DNA of 64,000 nt from Hydrogenophilales bacterium (GCA_023258975.1 JAHFRD010000003.1:124001-188000); one strand, 5' to 3'. Positions 27,014 to 46,228 are shown, counted from the first letter of the stretch. Notes: generated by a model not told the origin, from the letters alone. Numbers and translations are program-made.

Positions 27014-27382
27014 TTACAGCACTTCCGGCGCCAACGAAACGATCTTCATGAATCGCTCAGTGCGCAGCTCACGGGTAACAGGGCCAAAAATACGAGTGCC
27101 GATCGGCTCAAGTTTAGTATTGAGCAATACAGCCGCATTTTTGTCGAATTTGATGAGCGAGCCGTCAGGGCGGCGCACACCTTTAGCCGTACGCACCACA
27201 ACGGCGTTATACACATCACCTTTTTTCACGCGACCACGAGGTGCAGCATCCTTGATGCTGACCTTGATGATGTCGCCTACACCGGCGTAACGCCGTTTCG
27301 AGCCACCCAACACCTTGATGCACATGACGGTGCGCGCACCGGTGTTGTCAGCCACGTCCAACGTGGATTGCATCTGGATCAT
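27014..27382 (-). CDS. rplN: Ribosomal protein uL14
   Basis: A 122-residue 50S protein beginning [21 protein letters not shown] and ending [11 protein letters not shown]. The ATG at 27382 gives the conserved N-terminus; upstream in-frame codons are not conserved. It is the first gene of the spc operon, after a 184-base gap from rpsQ. Confidence 0.97.
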   Translation of the reverse strand: MIQMQSTLDVADNTGARTVMCIKVLGGSKRRYAGVGDIIKVSIKDAAPRGRVKKGDVYNAVVVRTAKGVRRPDGSLIKFDKNAAVLLNTKLEPIGTRIFGPVTRELRTERFMKIVSLAPEVL

Positions 27383-27566
27383 GTTTTCTCTCCAACTTGA
27401 CCACCACATCGGGCAGACAGTTTTGGATCCCGTTCGGGTTGCGCGTTTTCACGCGAATCATGTTGCGTAACCATGACTGGTTACGAGGTTACTTCCCGCC
27501 ACGCACGTATGTGGATCAGGAAAGCCCGCCATTCTATTGGCGGGCATCGGCATAAGCAAGTCTTTT
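27383..27566 (-). promoter_or_regulatory. S10/spc operon junction between rpsQ and rplN
   Basis: This is the largest gap within the S10-spc-alpha block, at the place where E. coli has the spc promoter. It contains a hairpin GCCCGCC/GGCGGGC (27524-27530 with 27539-27545), which follows rpsQ in the transcript and has only a short T-run, and a second inverted repeat GTAACCA/TGGTTAC (27467-27484). A weak terminator plus a new promoter for rplN onward is likely, but I cannot name convincing -35/-10 boxes. Confidence 0.45.
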
Positions 27567-27839
27567 TTATACCAACTGCGCTTTCTGAATCAGGCGCGCC
27601 ACGCGCCAGGCCTTGGTTTTGGACAACGGCCGGCACTCCTCAATGACGACAAGGTCGCCCATACCGAATTCGTTGTTCTCATCGTGGGCGTGGTACTTCT
27701 TGGACAGACGAATAATCTTGCCGTAGAGCGGGTGCTTGACCTTGCGCTCCACCAGTACGGTCACGGTCTTGTTCATCTTGTCGCTGACTACGGTCCCGGT
27801 AAGGGCACGCGCGACATTTTCTGTTTGCTGTTCGCTCAT
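27567..27839 (-). CDS. rpsQ: Ribosomal protein uS17
   Basis: A 90-residue primary 16S rRNA binding protein with the OB-fold segment [23 protein letters not shown] and the [17 protein letters not shown] motif. It is the last gene of the S10 operon, 11 bases after rpmC. Confidence 0.97.
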   Translation of the reverse strand: MSEQQTENVARALTGTVVSDKMNKTVTVLVERKVKHPLYGKIIRLSKKYHAHDENNEFGMGDLVVIEECRPLSKTKAWRVARLIQKAQLV

Positions 27840-27850
27840 GATCCTGCTCG

Positions 27851-28051
27851 TCAGTTGCCGGCCGTAAGCTTCTGTTCCCGCATGACTGTGCGCGCACGCG
27901 CGATGTCACGGCGAACCTTGCGAAGCTCGTGGGTCTTGTTGGTCTGCTGGGTGGAAAGCTGCATACGCAGGCTGAACTGTGCTCGGAGTAATTCCTTGAC
28001 TTCCTGCTTCAGTTCTTCCGTGGATTTGGCCTTGAGTTCATTCGCTTTCAT
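27851..28051 (-). CDS. rpmC: Ribosomal protein uL29
   Basis: A 66-residue two-helix protein at the polypeptide exit ([18 protein letters not shown]...[13 protein letters not shown]). The ATG at 28051 with GGGGTG upstream gives the family N-terminus; four extra codons upstream would overlap rplP. Confidence 0.96.
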   Translation of the reverse strand: MKANELKAKSTEELKQEVKELLRAQFSLRMQLSTQQTNKTHELRKVRRDIARARTVMREQKLTAGN

Positions 28052-28052
28052 G

Positions 28053-28469
28053 TCACACCCCAAAATGGCGAGTCACAAACGTGGTGGCGATGGGCAATTT
28101 GGCGGCCGCCAGGCGGAAAGCCTCGCGTGCCGTAACCTCATCCACGCCTTCCATCTCGTAGAGCACCTTGCCGGGCTGTATTTCCGCGACGTAGTACTCC
28201 GGGTTGCCCTTGCCGTTACCCATGCGAACTTCGGCAGGTTTTTGTGAAATCGGCTTATCCGGGAAAATGCGAATCCAGATCCGTCCACCACGCTTGATGT
28301 GGCGCGTCATCGCGCGACGAGCGGCCTCAATCTGGCGCGCGGTGATACGTCCACGCGCAATGGCTTTGAGGCCGAACTCACCGAAACTCACCTTGGCGCC
28401 GCGCGTGGCCAGGCCGGTATTGCGGCCTTTCTGCTCCTTGCGGTACTTCCTTCTGGCTGGCTGAAGCAT
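28053..28469 (-). CDS. rplP: Ribosomal protein uL16
   Basis: A 138-residue 50S protein that helps place the aminoacyl end of tRNA. It starts [19 protein letters not shown] and has the conserved [22 protein letters not shown] segment. AAGGAG precedes the ATG. S10 operon. Confidence 0.97.
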   Translation of the reverse strand: MLQPARRKYRKEQKGRNTGLATRGAKVSFGEFGLKAIARGRITARQIEAARRAMTRHIKRGGRIWIRIFPDKPISQKPAEVRMGNGKGNPEYYVAEIQPGKVLYEMEGVDEVTAREAFRLAAAKLPIATTFVTRHFGV

Positions 28470-28472
28470 TTG

Positions 28473-29177
28473 TTACTCCTTTCCCGCACGCGAGGCCGGA
28501 CGGCGCGGACGACGCTCGGGTTCGGGCGCGGCTACCGGCTTCTCACCGCGAGCCAGGGCGTCACCCTTATAAACCCAAACTTTGATACCGATAATCCCAT
28601 AGGTTGTCTTGGCTTCGGAGAAGCCATAGTCAATATCGGCGCGAAGTGTATGCAACGGTACGCGACCTTCGCGGTACCACTCGGTACGCGCGATTTCGAT
28701 TCCGTTCAGACGGCCGGCGGACATGATCTTGATACCCTGGGCACCAAAACGCATGGCGTTCTGCATGGCGCGTTTCATGGCGCGGCGGAACATGATTCGC
28801 TTTTCGAGCTGATTGGCGATCGAGTCGGAAATCAACTGCGCGTCGGTCTCAGGCTTGCGTACTTCCTCGATGTTCAGCGTAACCGGTACGGACATCATGG
28901 CGTTAAGTTGACGACGCAGCGATTCGATGTCCTCACCCTTCTTGCCAATCACCACGCCAGGGCGCGATGAAAACAGGGTAATACGAGCATTCTTGGCCGG
29001 ACGCTCAATAACGATGCGGCTCAGGGAGGCATGGGCGAGCTTCTTCTTGAGAAAGTCGCGCACCTTGATGTCCTCGATCAGCGTGGTCGCATAGTTCTTG
29101 CTGTTGGCATACCACTTGGATGTCCAACCCTTGTTGACACTCAGGCGGAATCCTATCGGATGAATCTTCTGTCCCAT
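28473..29177 (-). CDS. rpsC: Ribosomal protein uS3
   Basis: A 234-residue 30S head protein starting [18 protein letters not shown]. The KH domain motif [17 protein letters not shown] lies near residues 59-75, and a basic tail ([15 protein letters not shown]) ends the protein. The ATG at 29177 has GGAAGG upstream; a longer frame is not conserved. S10 operon. Confidence 0.97.
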   Translation of the reverse strand: MGQKIHPIGFRLSVNKGWTSKWYANSKNYATTLIEDIKVRDFLKKKLAHASLSRIVIERPAKNARITLFSSRPGVVIGKKGEDIESLRRQLNAMMSVPVTLNIEEVRKPETDAQLISDSIANQLEKRIMFRRAMKRAMQNAMRFGAQGIKIMSAGRLNGIEIARTEWYREGRVPLHTLRADIDYGFSEAKTTYGIIGIKVWVYKGDALARGEKPVAAPEPERRPRRPASRAGKE

Positions 29178-29187
29178 TTGCCTTCCT

Positions 29188-29517
29188 TCAGTCGCCAACC
29201 GTCACAGTGATGTGACAGGTAGGTTTGATGATGCGGTTGCCGCGGCCCTTGGCCCGCGCGGTGAAACGTTTCAGGCTGGCGCCCTGATCGACGTAGATGG
29301 TTTTCACCTTCAGTTCGTCGATATCCGCGCCTTCGTTGTGCTCCGCGTTGGCGATGGCCGATTCGAGCACTTTCTTGATCGTGAAGGCGGCCTTCTGCGG
29401 TGAGAAGGTAAGAATATTCAATGCCAGGTCGACACGCTTGCCACGCACCATGTCGGCGACCAGACGGGCCTTCTGAGAGGAAAGCCGCGTGCCACGCAGA
29501 ATTGCTGATACTTGCAT
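29188..29517 (-). CDS. rplV: Ribosomal protein uL22
   Basis: A 109-residue protein whose extended hairpin lines the exit tunnel. Conserved [18 protein letters not shown] and [18 protein letters not shown] segments are present; the latter includes the macrolide-related loop. AAGGAG precedes the ATG. S10 operon. Confidence 0.97.
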   Translation of the reverse strand: MQVSAILRGTRLSSQKARLVADMVRGKRVDLALNILTFSPQKAAFTIKKVLESAIANAEHNEGADIDELKVKTIYVDQGASLKRFTARAKGRGNRIIKPTCHITVTVGD

Positions 29518-29528
29518 CGCTGCTCTCC

Positions 29529-29807
29529 TTACTTCTTCTTGGCCTTTTTGTCGGCGGCGTGACCCTTGAACGTCCGGGTCAGCGCGAATTCGCCGAGTTT
29601 GTGGCCTACCATGTTTTCCGTGACATACACGGGGATATGTTGTTTACCGTTGTGCACGGCAACCGTCAGGCCGATGAAGTCAGGCAGCACGGTAGAACGG
29701 CGCGACCAGGTCTTGATCGGCTTTTTGTCACCCACAGACAAAGCGGTCAGCACCTTTTTCATCAGGTGGCCGTCTACGAAGGGGCCTTTTTTTACGGAAC
29801 GAGCCAT
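29529..29807 (-). CDS. rpsS: Ribosomal protein uS19
   Basis: A 92-residue 30S head protein beginning [18 protein letters not shown] with the conserved [17 protein letters not shown] and [16 protein letters not shown] segments. Length equals that of E. coli. S10 operon. Confidence 0.97.
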   Translation of the reverse strand: MARSVKKGPFVDGHLMKKVLTALSVGDKKPIKTWSRRSTVLPDFIGLTVAVHNGKQHIPVYVTENMVGHKLGEFALTRTFKGHAADKKAKKK

Positions 29808-29820
29808 TTCAACTCACCTC

Positions 29821-30645
29821 TTACGCTTTGTGACGGCGGCGCACGATCATATTATCGGTACGCTTGTTGTTACGAGTACGGTAGCCCTTGGCAGGCTGAC
29901 CCCAAGGAGAGACGGGTACGCGGCCTTCGCCGGTACGGCCTTCACCACCACCGTGCGGGTGATCGACCGGGTTCATCACGGTACCGCGAACCGTCGGGCG
30001 AACACCGCGCCAGCGCATGGCACCCGCCTTGCCGATCGAGCGCAGGTTGTGCTCTTCGTTACCGACTTCACCCAGGGTGGCACGGCAGTCCACATGAACA
30101 CGGCGGATTTCTCCAGAGCGCAGTCGTAGCTGCGCATAGCTGCCTTCACGGGCCAGGAGTTGCACGCTGGTGCCAGCGGAACGAGCTAGCTGTGCGCCCT
30201 TGCCGGGCATCATCTCGATGCAGTGAATTGTGGAACCCACCGGAATATTCCGTAACGGCATGCAATTGCCCGGCTTGATCGGCGCTTCGGCGCCACTCAT
30301 CAAGCTCGCTCCAACTTCAACACCACGCGGAGCGATGATGTAGCGGCGCTCGCCGTCGGCGAAGCACAGTAATGCGATATGCGCGCTGCGGTTGGGATCA
30401 TATTCGATACGCTCAACCTTGCTGGCGATGCCATCTTTGTTGCGCTTGAAGTCAACAATCCGGTAATGCTGCTTATGGCCACCACCCTTGTGACGCGTGG
30501 TGATATGACCATTGTTATTGCGGCCCGCCTTGCTGTTCTGCTTTTCGACCAACGAGGCGATCGGCTTGCCTTTATGCAGCCCGGGGGTAACCACCTTGAC
30601 GACTGCGCGACGACCGGCGGAGGTCGGTTTGACTTTTACCAACAT
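29821..30645 (-). CDS. rplB: Ribosomal protein uL2
   Basis: A 274-residue core 50S protein near the peptidyl transferase centre. The invariant C-terminal segment [14 protein letters not shown], including the conserved His, is present, followed by the basic [15 protein letters not shown] tail. AGGAG precedes the ATG. S10 operon. Confidence 0.98.
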   Translation of the reverse strand: MLVKVKPTSAGRRAVVKVVTPGLHKGKPIASLVEKQNSKAGRNNNGHITTRHKGGGHKQHYRIVDFKRNKDGIASKVERIEYDPNRSAHIALLCFADGERRYIIAPRGVEVGASLMSGAEAPIKPGNCMPLRNIPVGSTIHCIEMMPGKGAQLARSAGTSVQLLAREGSYAQLRLRSGEIRRVHVDCRATLGEVGNEEHNLRSIGKAGAMRWRGVRPTVRGTVMNPVDHPHGGGEGRTGEGRVPVSPWGQPAKGYRTRNNKRTDNMIVRRRHKA

Positions 30646-30648
30646 GAC

Positions 30649-30960
30649 TTATTCTCCTGCCGCGAAGTTGAGTTCTTGACCCGGCTTCAGGCATACATAG
30701 GCCTTCTTCCAGTCAGAACGCTTGCCATTGAAACGACCAAAGCGCTTGCTCTTGCCCTTCACGTTGGTGACCTGCACACCCTTGACTTCGACCTTGAACA
30801 GCAACTCAACAGCCGCCTTGATCTCGGGCTTGGTCGCGCTGGTGGCAACACGGAAAATGACCTGCTCACGCTTGTCGGCAAGCATCGTCGCCTTTTCGGA
30901 GATGACCGGCGCCAGGATGACCTGGAGCAGGCGCTCCTCTTTCATCTGCACGGCGCTCAT
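30649..30960 (-). CDS. rplW: Ribosomal protein uL23
   Basis: A 103-residue exit-tunnel protein that docks trigger factor and SRP. The [16 protein letters not shown] and [12 protein letters not shown] segments are typical. It overlaps the rplD stop by four bases (ATGA), implying coupling. Confidence 0.97.
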   Translation of the reverse strand: MSAVQMKEERLLQVILAPVISEKATMLADKREQVIFRVATSATKPEIKAAVELLFKVEVKGVQVTNVKGKSKRFGRFNGKRSDWKKAYVCLKPGQELNFAAGE

Positions 30961-31580
30961 GCGTACATCTCCTCAATAGACTTGACCGCTTCGCGTGTCA
31001 TGAGCACGCGATCAAAACGAATAAGACTGACGGGGTCGGCATGCTGTGGCTCAAGCAACAACACGTTGGGCAGGTTGCGCGAGGACAACCAAAGGTTTTC
31101 GTCAATCTCGTGGGCAATGATCAAAACACGATCAGCGATCCCCATATCCTTCAACTTGCCCGCCAGTATCCTGGTCTTGGGAGCCTCGATAACCAGGCTA
31201 TCAACCACGGACAGACGTCCATCCTGAACAAGACGCGAGAAGATCGTCGCAATTCCGGCACGGAACATTTTGCGGTTGACCTTCTGGCTGAAGTTCTCAT
31301 CCGGCTTATTCGGAAAAGCACGGCCACCTCCACGCCAGATGGGCGAGGAAGTCATACCCGCGCGAGCACGGCCAGTACCCTTCTGCTTGAACGGCTTCTT
31401 GGTGCTATGACGCACCTCGGCGCGCGTCATCTGGGCACGATCACCGGTTCTGGCATTGGCCATGTAAGCGGTAACCAACTGATGCACCAGGGCTTCGTTG
31501 TAATCGCGCGCAAAGACGGCATCGGACGCGCTAACCGCGCCCGCATCCTGCCCCTGCTCATTAATCAGCTTCAAATTCAT
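30957..31580 (-). CDS. rplD: Ribosomal protein uL4
   Basis: A 207-residue protein with the tunnel loop [20 protein letters not shown] near residues 60-80. The ATG at 31580 ([11 protein letters not shown]) overlaps the rplC stop. In E. coli uL4 represses the S10 operon through a leader hairpin; the leader here precedes rpsJ and is only 14 bases from tuf, so that mechanism is unlikely in the same form. Confidence 0.96.
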   Translation of the reverse strand: MNLKLINEQGQDAGAVSASDAVFARDYNEALVHQLVTAYMANARTGDRAQMTRAEVRHSTKKPFKQKGTGRARAGMTSSPIWRGGGRAFPNKPDENFSQKVNRKMFRAGIATIFSRLVQDGRLSVVDSLVIEAPKTRILAGKLKDMGIADRVLIIAHEIDENLWLSSRNLPNVLLLEPQHADPVSLIRFDRVLMTREAVKSIEEMYA

Positions 31581-32236
31581 CACGCAACTCCCTCGAAGGC
31601 AACCTTCACGGCGGGACATACAACAACATCACCACCCTTGGGGCCGGGTACAGCACCCTTGATCAGGAGCAATTGACGATCGCCATCGACACGCACGACC
31701 TCCAGATTCTGGATCGTGCGCTGCACCGCACCCAGATGCCCCGACATCCGCTTGCCAGGAAAAACCCGACCAGGATCCTGCGCCATACCAATGGAGCCTG
31801 GAACATTATGGGAACGCGAGTTGCCATGCGAGGCACGCTGCGACTTGAAGTGGTGGCGCTTGATGGTGCCAGCAAAACCCTTGCCCTGCGTCACTCCGGA
31901 GACGTCGACCATCTGGCCCGCCCGGAAGATTTCCGCCTTGACTGCGGCACCAGGCTGGAACTCACCAACCACCTCGGAGGCGACGCGAAACTCAGCCAGA
32001 CCCAGCGCCGCTTCCACACCCGCCTTGGCCAGATGCCCGGCGACGGGCTTGGTGATACGACTGGGCTTGCGGGAACCGTAGGCGACCTGAACAGCGGAGT
32101 AACCATCCGTTGCGGCCGTCTTGACTTGACTGACGCGGTTGTTCGACACGTCCAGCACCGTCACCGGAATGGACACGCCATCCTCGGTAAAAATGCGGGT
32201 CATGCCAATCTTCCGACCGACAAGGCCTAGACTCAT
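31580..32236 (-). CDS. rplC: Ribosomal protein uL3
   Basis: A 218-residue early-assembly 50S protein with the conserved [21 protein letters not shown] segment, which contains the glutamine that PrmB methylates in E. coli's equivalent region, and the [17 protein letters not shown] loop. AAAGGA precedes the ATG. A candidate internal promoter lies in the 98-base gap upstream. Confidence 0.97.
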   Translation of the reverse strand: MSLGLVGRKIGMTRIFTEDGVSIPVTVLDVSNNRVSQVKTAATDGYSAVQVAYGSRKPSRITKPVAGHLAKAGVEAALGLAEFRVASEVVGEFQPGAAVKAEIFRAGQMVDVSGVTQGKGFAGTIKRHHFKSQRASHGNSRSHNVPGSIGMAQDPGRVFPGKRMSGHLGAVQRTIQNLEVVRVDGDRQLLLIKGAVPGPKGGDVVVCPAVKVAFEGVA

Positions 32237-32298
32237 TTTTGTATCCTTTTTAAGGCGCCGACTACAATTGGCCGGCGGTTACAAATAGAAAGCGCGAG

Positions 32299-32328
32299 AG
32301 TATACACACCCTCGCGCCCGTAAGGCAA
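32299..32328 (-). promoter_or_regulatory. Candidate internal promoter before rplC
   Basis: Read on the minus strand: TTGCCT (32323-32328), an 18-base spacer and TATACT (32299-32304). The -10 box lies inside the loop of a GCGCGAG/CTCGCGC inverted repeat (32292-32317), so promoter and hairpin overlap. It would give rplC onward extra transcription independent of rpsJ. Confidence 0.4.
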
Positions 32329-32334
32329 CCCGAA

Positions 32335-32646
32335 TTACTGTAGTTTGATCTCTACGTCCACGCCAGCGGGTAGATCCAGTTTCATCAGCGCATCAACCGT
32401 TTTGTCGGTGGGATCGACAATATCCATCAGACGCTTGTGGGTGCGGATTTCGAGCTGGTCACGCGAGGATTTGTTCACGTGCGGGGAGCGCAGGATATCA
32501 AAGCGTTCGATGGAGGTAGGCAGGGGCACAGGGCCCTTGACCACGGCACCGGTACGCTTGGCGGTATCGACGATTTCCATTGCTGATTGGTCGATCAGCT
32601 TGTAATCGTAAGCCTTGAGGCGGATGCGAATTTTTTGGTTTGCCAT
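32335..32646 (-). CDS. rpsJ: Ribosomal protein uS10 / NusE
   Basis: A 103-residue 30S protein that also acts in antitermination with NusB and contacts NusG. It begins [20 protein letters not shown] with the conserved [19 protein letters not shown]. It lies only 14 bases after tuf, joining the str and S10 operons into one run. Confidence 0.98.
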   Translation of the reverse strand: MANQKIRIRLKAYDYKLIDQSAMEIVDTAKRTGAVVKGPVPLPTSIERFDILRSPHVNKSSRDQLEIRTHKRLMDIVDPTDKTVDALMKLDLPAGVDVEIKLQ

Positions 32647-32660
32647 GTCGGTAGCCTTGA

Positions 32661-33851
32661 TTACTCGATGATCTTCGCGACCACGCCGGCGCCGACGGTA
32701 CGGCCGCCTTCGCGAATCGCGAAACGCAGGCCGTCTTCCATCGCGATCGGGGCAATCAGCGCAACGGTGATGCTGATGTTGTCGCCCGGCATGACCATCT
32801 CGGTGCCGGCCGGCAGTTCGATCGAGCCAGTCACGTCAGTGGTGCGGAAGTAGAACTGGGGACGGTAGCCGTTGAAGAACGGGGTGTGACGGCCCCCTTC
32901 GTCCTTGGACAGCACGTAGATTTCGGCGGCGAACTTGGTGTGCGGGGTGATGCTGCCGGGCTTGGCCAGCACTTGGCCACGCTCGACGTCTTCACGCTTG
33001 GTGCCGCGCAGCAGGGCGCCGATGTTGTCGCCGGCCTGGCCTTGGTCGAGCAGCTTGCGGAACATTTCCACGCCGGTGCAGATGGTCTTGACCGTGGGCT
33101 TGATGCCGACGATTTCGATTTCTTCGCCAACCTTGACGATGCCACGCTCGACTCGGCCGGTGACGACGGTGCCGCGGCCGGAGATGGAGAAGACGTCTTC
33201 GACAGGCATCAGGAAGGGCTTGTCCACCGCGCGCTCAGGCATGGGGATGTAACTATCCAGGGCGTCAGCCAGCTTGAAGATGGAGGCTTCGCCGATGTCG
33301 CTGGTGTCGCCTTCGAGGGCTTTCAGGGCGGAACCGATGATGATGGGGGTGTCGTCACCCGGGAAGTCGTATTTGCTGAGTAGTTCGCGCACTTCCATTT
33401 CGACGAGTTCGAGCAGCTCGGCGTCGTCGACCATGTCGGCCTTGTTCATGTAGACGATGATGTACGGCACGCCAACCTGGCGGGCGAGCAGGATGTGCTC
33501 GCGGGTCTGCGGCATGGGGCCGTCGGCGGCGGACACAACCAGAATGGCGCCGTCCATCTGCGCGGCGCCCGTGATCATGTTCTTCACGTAGTCGGCGTGG
33601 CCGGGACAATCGACGTGCGCGTAGTGGCGGTTTTCCGTCTCGTACTCGACGTGCGCGGTATTGATGGTGATGCCGCGCGCTTTCTCTTCCGGCGCGGAGT
33701 CGATGTCGGCGTAGTTCTTGGCGGCGCCGCCAAACTTCTTCGACAGAATCGTGGTGATCGCTGCGGTCAGCGTCGTCTTGCCGTGGTCAACGTGTCCAAT
33801 CGTCCCAACGTTCACGTGCGGCTTCGTACGCTCGAATTTTTCCTTGGCCAT
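32661..33851 (-). CDS. tuf: Elongation factor Tu, copy 1 (str operon)
   Basis: The 396-residue GTPase delivers aminoacyl-tRNA to the ribosome. Motifs are intact: GHVDHGKT at residues 19-26, [16 protein letters not shown], and domains II and III with [11 protein letters not shown] and [11 protein letters not shown]. The gene follows fusA by 16 bases. It is nearly identical to the second copy at 49305: I find two silent base differences (32754 and 32838) across 1,191 bases, while the flanks diverge immediately, which points to gene conversion. Confidence 0.98.
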   Translation of the reverse strand: MAKEKFERTKPHVNVGTIGHVDHGKTTLTAAITTILSKKFGGAAKNYADIDSAPEEKARGITINTAHVEYETENRHYAHVDCPGHADYVKNMITGAAQMDGAILVVSAADGPMPQTREHILLARQVGVPYIIVYMNKADMVDDAELLELVEMEVRELLSKYDFPGDDTPIIIGSALKALEGDTSDIGEASIFKLADALDSYIPMPERAVDKPFLMPVEDVFSISGRGTVVTGRVERGIVKVGEEIEIVGIKPTVKTICTGVEMFRKLLDQGQAGDNIGALLRGTKREDVERGQVLAKPGSITPHTKFAAEIYVLSKDEGGRHTPFFNGYRPQFYFRTTDVTGSIELPAGTEMVMPGDNISITVALIAPIAMEDGLRFAIREGGRTVGAGVVAKIIE

Positions 33852-33867
33852 TTTCTCTAAACCTCTA

Positions 33868-35961
33868 TCACTTCTTACTGTTGATCACCGCTTCCGCGAC
33901 TGACTTGGGTGCGTCGGCATAGTGCTTGAATTCCATCGTATAGGTGGCACGACCCTGCGACATCGAGCGAACGTCCGTCGAATAGCCGAACATCTCCGCA
34001 AGCGGCACCTCGGCTTTGATCGACTTGCCTACAGGCAGATCATCCATGCCCTGAATGATGCCGCGGCGACGATTCAGGTCGCCCATGACATCACCCATAT
34101 AGTCTTCAGGAGTCTCGACTTCCACGGCCATCATCGGTTCCAGCAGCACGGGGCTGGCTTTGCGCATCCCCTCCTTGAAACCCAGGATCGCGGCCATCTT
34201 GAATGCCTGCTCGGAAGAATCGACCTCATGGTAGGAACCGTCGAACAGGGTAACTTTCACGTCAACCACCGGGAAGCCGGCCATAACGCCGTTATTAAGT
34301 GCTTCCTTCAAGCCCTTCTCGACCGCCGGGATGTACTCACGCGGCACGGTACCACCCTTGATGGCATCAACAAATTCGAAACCCTTGCCCGCTTCGTTAG
34401 GCTCCATCTTGAGCCAGACGTGCCCGTACTGACCCTTGCCACCGGACTGCTTGACGAACTTGCCTTCCTGTTCAACGGACTTGCGAATGGCTTCACGATA
34501 GGCCACCTGCGGCGCGCCAACGTTGGCCTCGACGCTGAATTCGCGCTTCATACGATCCACCAGGATTTCCAGGTGCAACTCGCCCATGCCGGAAATGATG
34601 GTCTGACCCGTCTCCTCGTCGGTACGCACCCGGAAGGAAGGATCTTCTTGGGCCAGACGGTTCAGGGCCAGGCCCATCTTCTCCTGGTCGGCCTTGGTCT
34701 TCGGCTCCACCGCGACGTGAATCACGGGCTCGGGAAAAATCATGCGCTCAAGAATGACGGGTTTGTCCAAAGCACAAATGGTATCGCCGGTAATCGCGTC
34801 TTTCAGGCCGACCGCAGCGGCGATATCGCCCGCGCAGACTTCCTTGATCTCTTCGCGGTTGTTGGCATGCATTTGCAGGATACGGCCGAGTCGATCTTTC
34901 TTGCCTTTGACCGAGTTGTAGATCGTGTCACCCGCGCTCACCGTACCTGAGTAGACACGGAAGAAGGTGAGCTGACCAACATAAGGATCGGTCATGATCT
35001 TGAAAGCCAGCGCGGAGAACGGAGCATCGTCACTGGCGGGGCGTTCGGTGGACTCGCCGTTCTCGGTTTCGCACTTGACCGGAGGAATATCAATCGGCGA
35101 AGGCATGTAGTCGATCACCGCGTCCAACATCGCCTGCACGCCTTTGTTCTTGAAGGCGGAGCCGCACAGCATGGGGACGATCTCACCGGCGATGGTGCGG
35201 GTGCGCAGCGCCTGCTTGATTTCCACTTCGGAGAGATCACCCTCTTCGAGGTACTTGTTCATCAGGTCTTCGTTGACTTCGGCGGCAACCTCGACCAACT
35301 TTTCGCGCCATTCATTACAGACATCGACGAGTTCGGCGGGGATTTCACCGTATTCGAACTTCATGCCCTGAGAGGCCTCATCCCAGATGATGGCCTTCAT
35401 CTTGACCAGATCGACCACGCCCTCGAACTTTTCCTCGGCGCCGATGGGCACCTGGATCAGCACCGGGTTGGCCTTCAGGCGGGTCTTCATCTGGTCATAG
35501 ACACGGAAGAAGTTGGCACCCTGGCGATCCATCTTGTTGACGAAAGCCAGTCGCGGCACGCCGTACTTGTTGGCCTGACGCCAAACCGTCTCGGACTGAG
35601 GCTGCACGCCACCCACCGCGCAATACACCATGCAGGCGCCATCCAGGACGCGCATGGAGCGCTCCACCTCAATGGTGAAGTCCACGTGCCCGGGCGTGTC
35701 GATGATGTTCACACGGTACTCGGGCAGCGACAGATCCATGCCCTTCCAGAAACAGGTCGTGGCGGCGGAGGTAATGGTGATACCGCGCTCTTGTTCCTGC
35801 TCCATCCAGTCCATGGTCGCGGCGCCGTCATGCACCTCGCCAATCTTGTGATTGACACCGGTATAGAACAGGACGCGCTCGGTCGTGGTGGTCTTGCCGG
35901 CGTCGATGTGCGCCGAGATGCCGATATTGCGATAGCGCTCGATAGGAGTCTTGCGTGCCAC
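33868..35961 (-). CDS. fusA: Elongation factor G
   Basis: The 697-residue translocase GTPase contains [20 protein letters not shown] (P-loop), DTPGHVDF and NKMDRQGA in domain I, then domains II-V with [18 protein letters not shown] and [20 protein letters not shown]. It starts at GTG 35961 with AAGGAA upstream. Str operon, between rpsG and tuf. Confidence 0.98.
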   Translation of the reverse strand: MARKTPIERYRNIGISAHIDAGKTTTTERVLFYTGVNHKIGEVHDGAATMDWMEQEQERGITITSAATTCFWKGMDLSLPEYRVNIIDTPGHVDFTIEVERSMRVLDGACMVYCAVGGVQPQSETVWRQANKYGVPRLAFVNKMDRQGANFFRVYDQMKTRLKANPVLIQVPIGAEEKFEGVVDLVKMKAIIWDEASQGMKFEYGEIPAELVDVCNEWREKLVEVAAEVNEDLMNKYLEEGDLSEVEIKQALRTRTIAGEIVPMLCGSAFKNKGVQAMLDAVIDYMPSPIDIPPVKCETENGESTERPASDDAPFSALAFKIMTDPYVGQLTFFRVYSGTVSAGDTIYNSVKGKKDRLGRILQMHANNREEIKEVCAGDIAAAVGLKDAITGDTICALDKPVILERMIFPEPVIHVAVEPKTKADQEKMGLALNRLAQEDPSFRVRTDEETGQTIISGMGELHLEILVDRMKREFSVEANVGAPQVAYREAIRKSVEQEGKFVKQSGGKGQYGHVWLKMEPNEAGKGFEFVDAIKGGTVPREYIPAVEKGLKEALNNGVMAGFPVVDVKVTLFDGSYHEVDSSEQAFKMAAILGFKEGMRKASPVLLEPMMAVEVETPEDYMGDVMGDLNRRRGIIQGMDDLPVGKSIKAEVPLAEMFGYSTDVRSMSQGRATYTMEFKHYADAPKSVAEAVINSKK

Positions 35962-35976
35962 GTTGCTGTTTCCTTA

Positions 35977-36447
35977 TCAGAAGCGGAAGTGCGAGAAAGC
36001 CTTGTTGGCTTCGGCCATGCGGTGAATCTCTTCACGTTTTTTCATGGCACCGCCACGCCCCTCGGCCGCATCCAGCAACTCGCCCGCCAGACGCTGGCCC
36101 ATGGACTTCTCACCACGCTTGCGCGCGGCATCCTTGATCCAGCGCATGGCCAGCGCATTACGACGAGAAGGACGCACCTCCACGGGAACCTGATAGTTGG
36201 CGCCACCGACGCGACGAGATTTGACCTCGACCACCGGACGCACATTCGTCATGGCCTGACCAAAGACCTCCACCGGATCCTTGCCGCTCTTCTTGCTGAT
36301 CTGCTCGAAAGCGCCATACACGATGCGCTCGGCGACCGCCTTCTTGCCGCTGTTCATGACTACGTTCATGAACTTGGCCACTTCCTGGCTACCGAACTTC
36401 GGATCCGGCAGGATGATACGTTTGGGAACCTCACGACGACGGGGCAT
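35977..36447 (-). CDS. rpsG: Ribosomal protein uS7
   Basis: A 156-residue 30S head assembly protein starting [20 protein letters not shown] with the [16 protein letters not shown] segment. Length is the common 156-residue form. Str operon. Confidence 0.97.
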   Translation of the reverse strand: MPRRREVPKRIILPDPKFGSQEVAKFMNVVMNSGKKAVAERIVYGAFEQISKKSGKDPVEVFGQAMTNVRPVVEVKSRRVGGANYQVPVEVRPSRRNALAMRWIKDAARKRGEKSMGQRLAGELLDAAEGRGGAMKKREEIHRMAEANKAFSHFRF

Positions 36448-36467
36448 TTTTTCCTCGAACTCTCTTG

Positions 36468-36845
36468 TTAGGCCTTCTTGGCGCGCTTGGCGCCGTACTT
36501 CGAACGGCTCTGCTTACGATCCTTGACACCGGCGGTATCCAGGCTGCCACGCACGATGTGGTATCGCACACCAGGCAAATCCTTGACCCGGCCACCACGC
36601 ACCAGCACCACTGAGTGCTCCTGCAGGTTGTGACCCTCGCCACCGATGTACCCAATGACCTCGAAGCCATTGGACAAACGCACCTTGGCAACCTTCCGCA
36701 ACGCGGAGTTCGGCTTCTTCGGCGTGGTGGTATAGACACGAGTACACACGCCGCGCTTCTGCGGGCAGGCCTCCATGGCCGGTACCTTGCTCTTCTCTTG
36801 CGGGGCCTGACGAGGCTTCCGCACCAATTGGTTGATGGTCGGCAT
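36468..36845 (-). CDS. rpsL: Ribosomal protein uS12
   Basis: A 125-residue decoding-centre protein. The streptomycin-relevant loops [16 protein letters not shown] and [14 protein letters not shown] look wild type. First gene of the str operon, about 100 bases after a strong promoter. Confidence 0.98.
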   Translation of the reverse strand: MPTINQLVRKPRQAPQEKSKVPAMEACPQKRGVCTRVYTTTPKKPNSALRKVAKVRLSNGFEVIGYIGGEGHNLQEHSVVLVRGGRVKDLPGVRYHIVRGSLDTAGVKDRKQSRSKYGAKRAKKA

Positions 36846-36955
36846 CTAAAGCGTTCCCAACTAAATCATGAAATCTGGACAAATCAGCCCGACAGGCGGC
36901 GAGTTATTCATACACCACTCGCAACACAGTGGACTGGCCGGAAAAAAGACTGCGC

Positions 36956-36984
36956 ATAATAGGGACGATCACGAGCCCTGTCAA
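36956..36984 (-). promoter_or_regulatory. Strong sigma-70 promoter of the str operon
   Basis: On the minus strand: consensus TTGACA (36979-36984), a 17-base spacer and TATTAT (36956-36961), followed by a GC-rich discriminator (GCGC), the layout expected for stringently controlled translation genes. It lies between rpoC and rpsL, giving a leader of about 100 bases that contains a small hairpin (CCACT/AGTGG, 36915-36932). Confidence 0.85.
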
Positions 36985-37004
36985 GCCCGTAATCAAACCC
37001 ATGT

Positions 37005-41204
<4,200 letters not shown>

Positions 41205-41222
41205 TTCTGTCTCCGTGAGGAC

Positions 41223-41327
41223 GGTAGGATGCGGTTACCGAAGGGTAGAGGCATCATCAGAGGGACAAACCGCATCACGCGGCTCGTCCTTGTGTAGATG
41301 CGGTTCGCTGCGCTCACCACATCCTAC
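41223..41327. repeat. REP-like palindromic sequences between rpoB and rpoC
   Basis: Three related motifs of the form GATGCGGT or its complement ACCGCATC lie in the rpoB-rpoC gap: about 41227-41236, 41268-41277 and 41294-41327. The last is a complete unit with arms GTAGATGCGGT and ACCACATCCTAC flanking a GCGC-containing loop, and ends at the base next to the rpoB stop codon. This resembles the widely dispersed GTAGGATGCGGT...ACCGCATC REP family. Because it lies inside the rpoBC transcript, it will form hairpins in the mRNA. Confidence 0.65.
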
Positions 41328-45650
<4,323 letters not shown>

Positions 45651-45740
45651 TTGGACTCCGTCTCCAGGGGACAGGGATCAGGTATCAGAAATCGAAACCT
45701 TGGGACTCAATTTCTGGCAGCTGATTCCTGAAACGGCAAA

Positions 45741-45787
45741 AGGCTGGCGACAAATGCCGCCAGCCTGTTTTCGGGCAAAACCCGAAA
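45741..45787 (-). terminator. Attenuator-like hairpins between rplL and rpoB
   Basis: Two stem-loops lie in the 147-base rplL-rpoB gap. Read on the minus strand, the first is TTTCGGG/CCCGAAA (45769-45787) and the second a 9-base stem AGGCTGGCG/CGCCAGCCT (45741-45766) followed by four T. E. coli has a partial terminator at the same place that lowers rpoBC relative to rplJL; the short T-run here fits partial termination. Confidence 0.65.
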
Positions 45788-45797
45788 CGACACTGAA

Positions 45798-46172
45798 TTA
45801 CTTGATCTCGGCGGAGGCGCCCGCTTCGGTCAGTTGCTTCAGGATGTCGTCTGCTTCGGCCTTGGGAATGCCTTCCTTGACCGCCTTCGGCGCGCCGTCC
45901 ACCAGATCCTTGGCTTCCTTCAGGCCCAGGCCGGTGATCGCGCGAACGACCTTGATGACGTTGACCTTCTGAGCGCCGGCGGCGGTCAGGATCACGTTGA
46001 ACTCGGTCTGCTCTTCGACAACTGCGGCCGCTGCGCCGCCGCCGCCACCGCCCGCGCCGAAGGAAGCGGCGGAAACGCCGAACTTCTCTTCAAACGCCTT
46101 CACCAGGTCGTTCAACTCCATCACCGTCATGGCGCCGACGGCTTCCAGGATGTCTTCTTTGCTAATAGCCAT
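45798..46172 (-). CDS. rplL: Ribosomal protein bL12 (L7/L12)
   Basis: A 124-residue stalk protein with N-terminal dimerisation helices, an Ala/Gly hinge (residues about 39-52) and the C-terminal factor-binding domain [26 protein letters not shown] precedes the ATG. It follows rplJ by 56 bases. Confidence 0.97.
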   Translation of the reverse strand: MAISKEDILEAVGAMTVMELNDLVKAFEEKFGVSAASFGAGGGGGGAAAAVVEEQTEFNVILTAAGAQKVNVIKVVRAITGLGLKEAKDLVDGAPKAVKEGIPKAEADDILKQLTEAGASAEIK

Positions 46173-46228
46173 GCTTCAAACTCCTAAGTCGATAGTCTTT
46201 ACAGAATGCGGTCGTGACACGTCACCGA

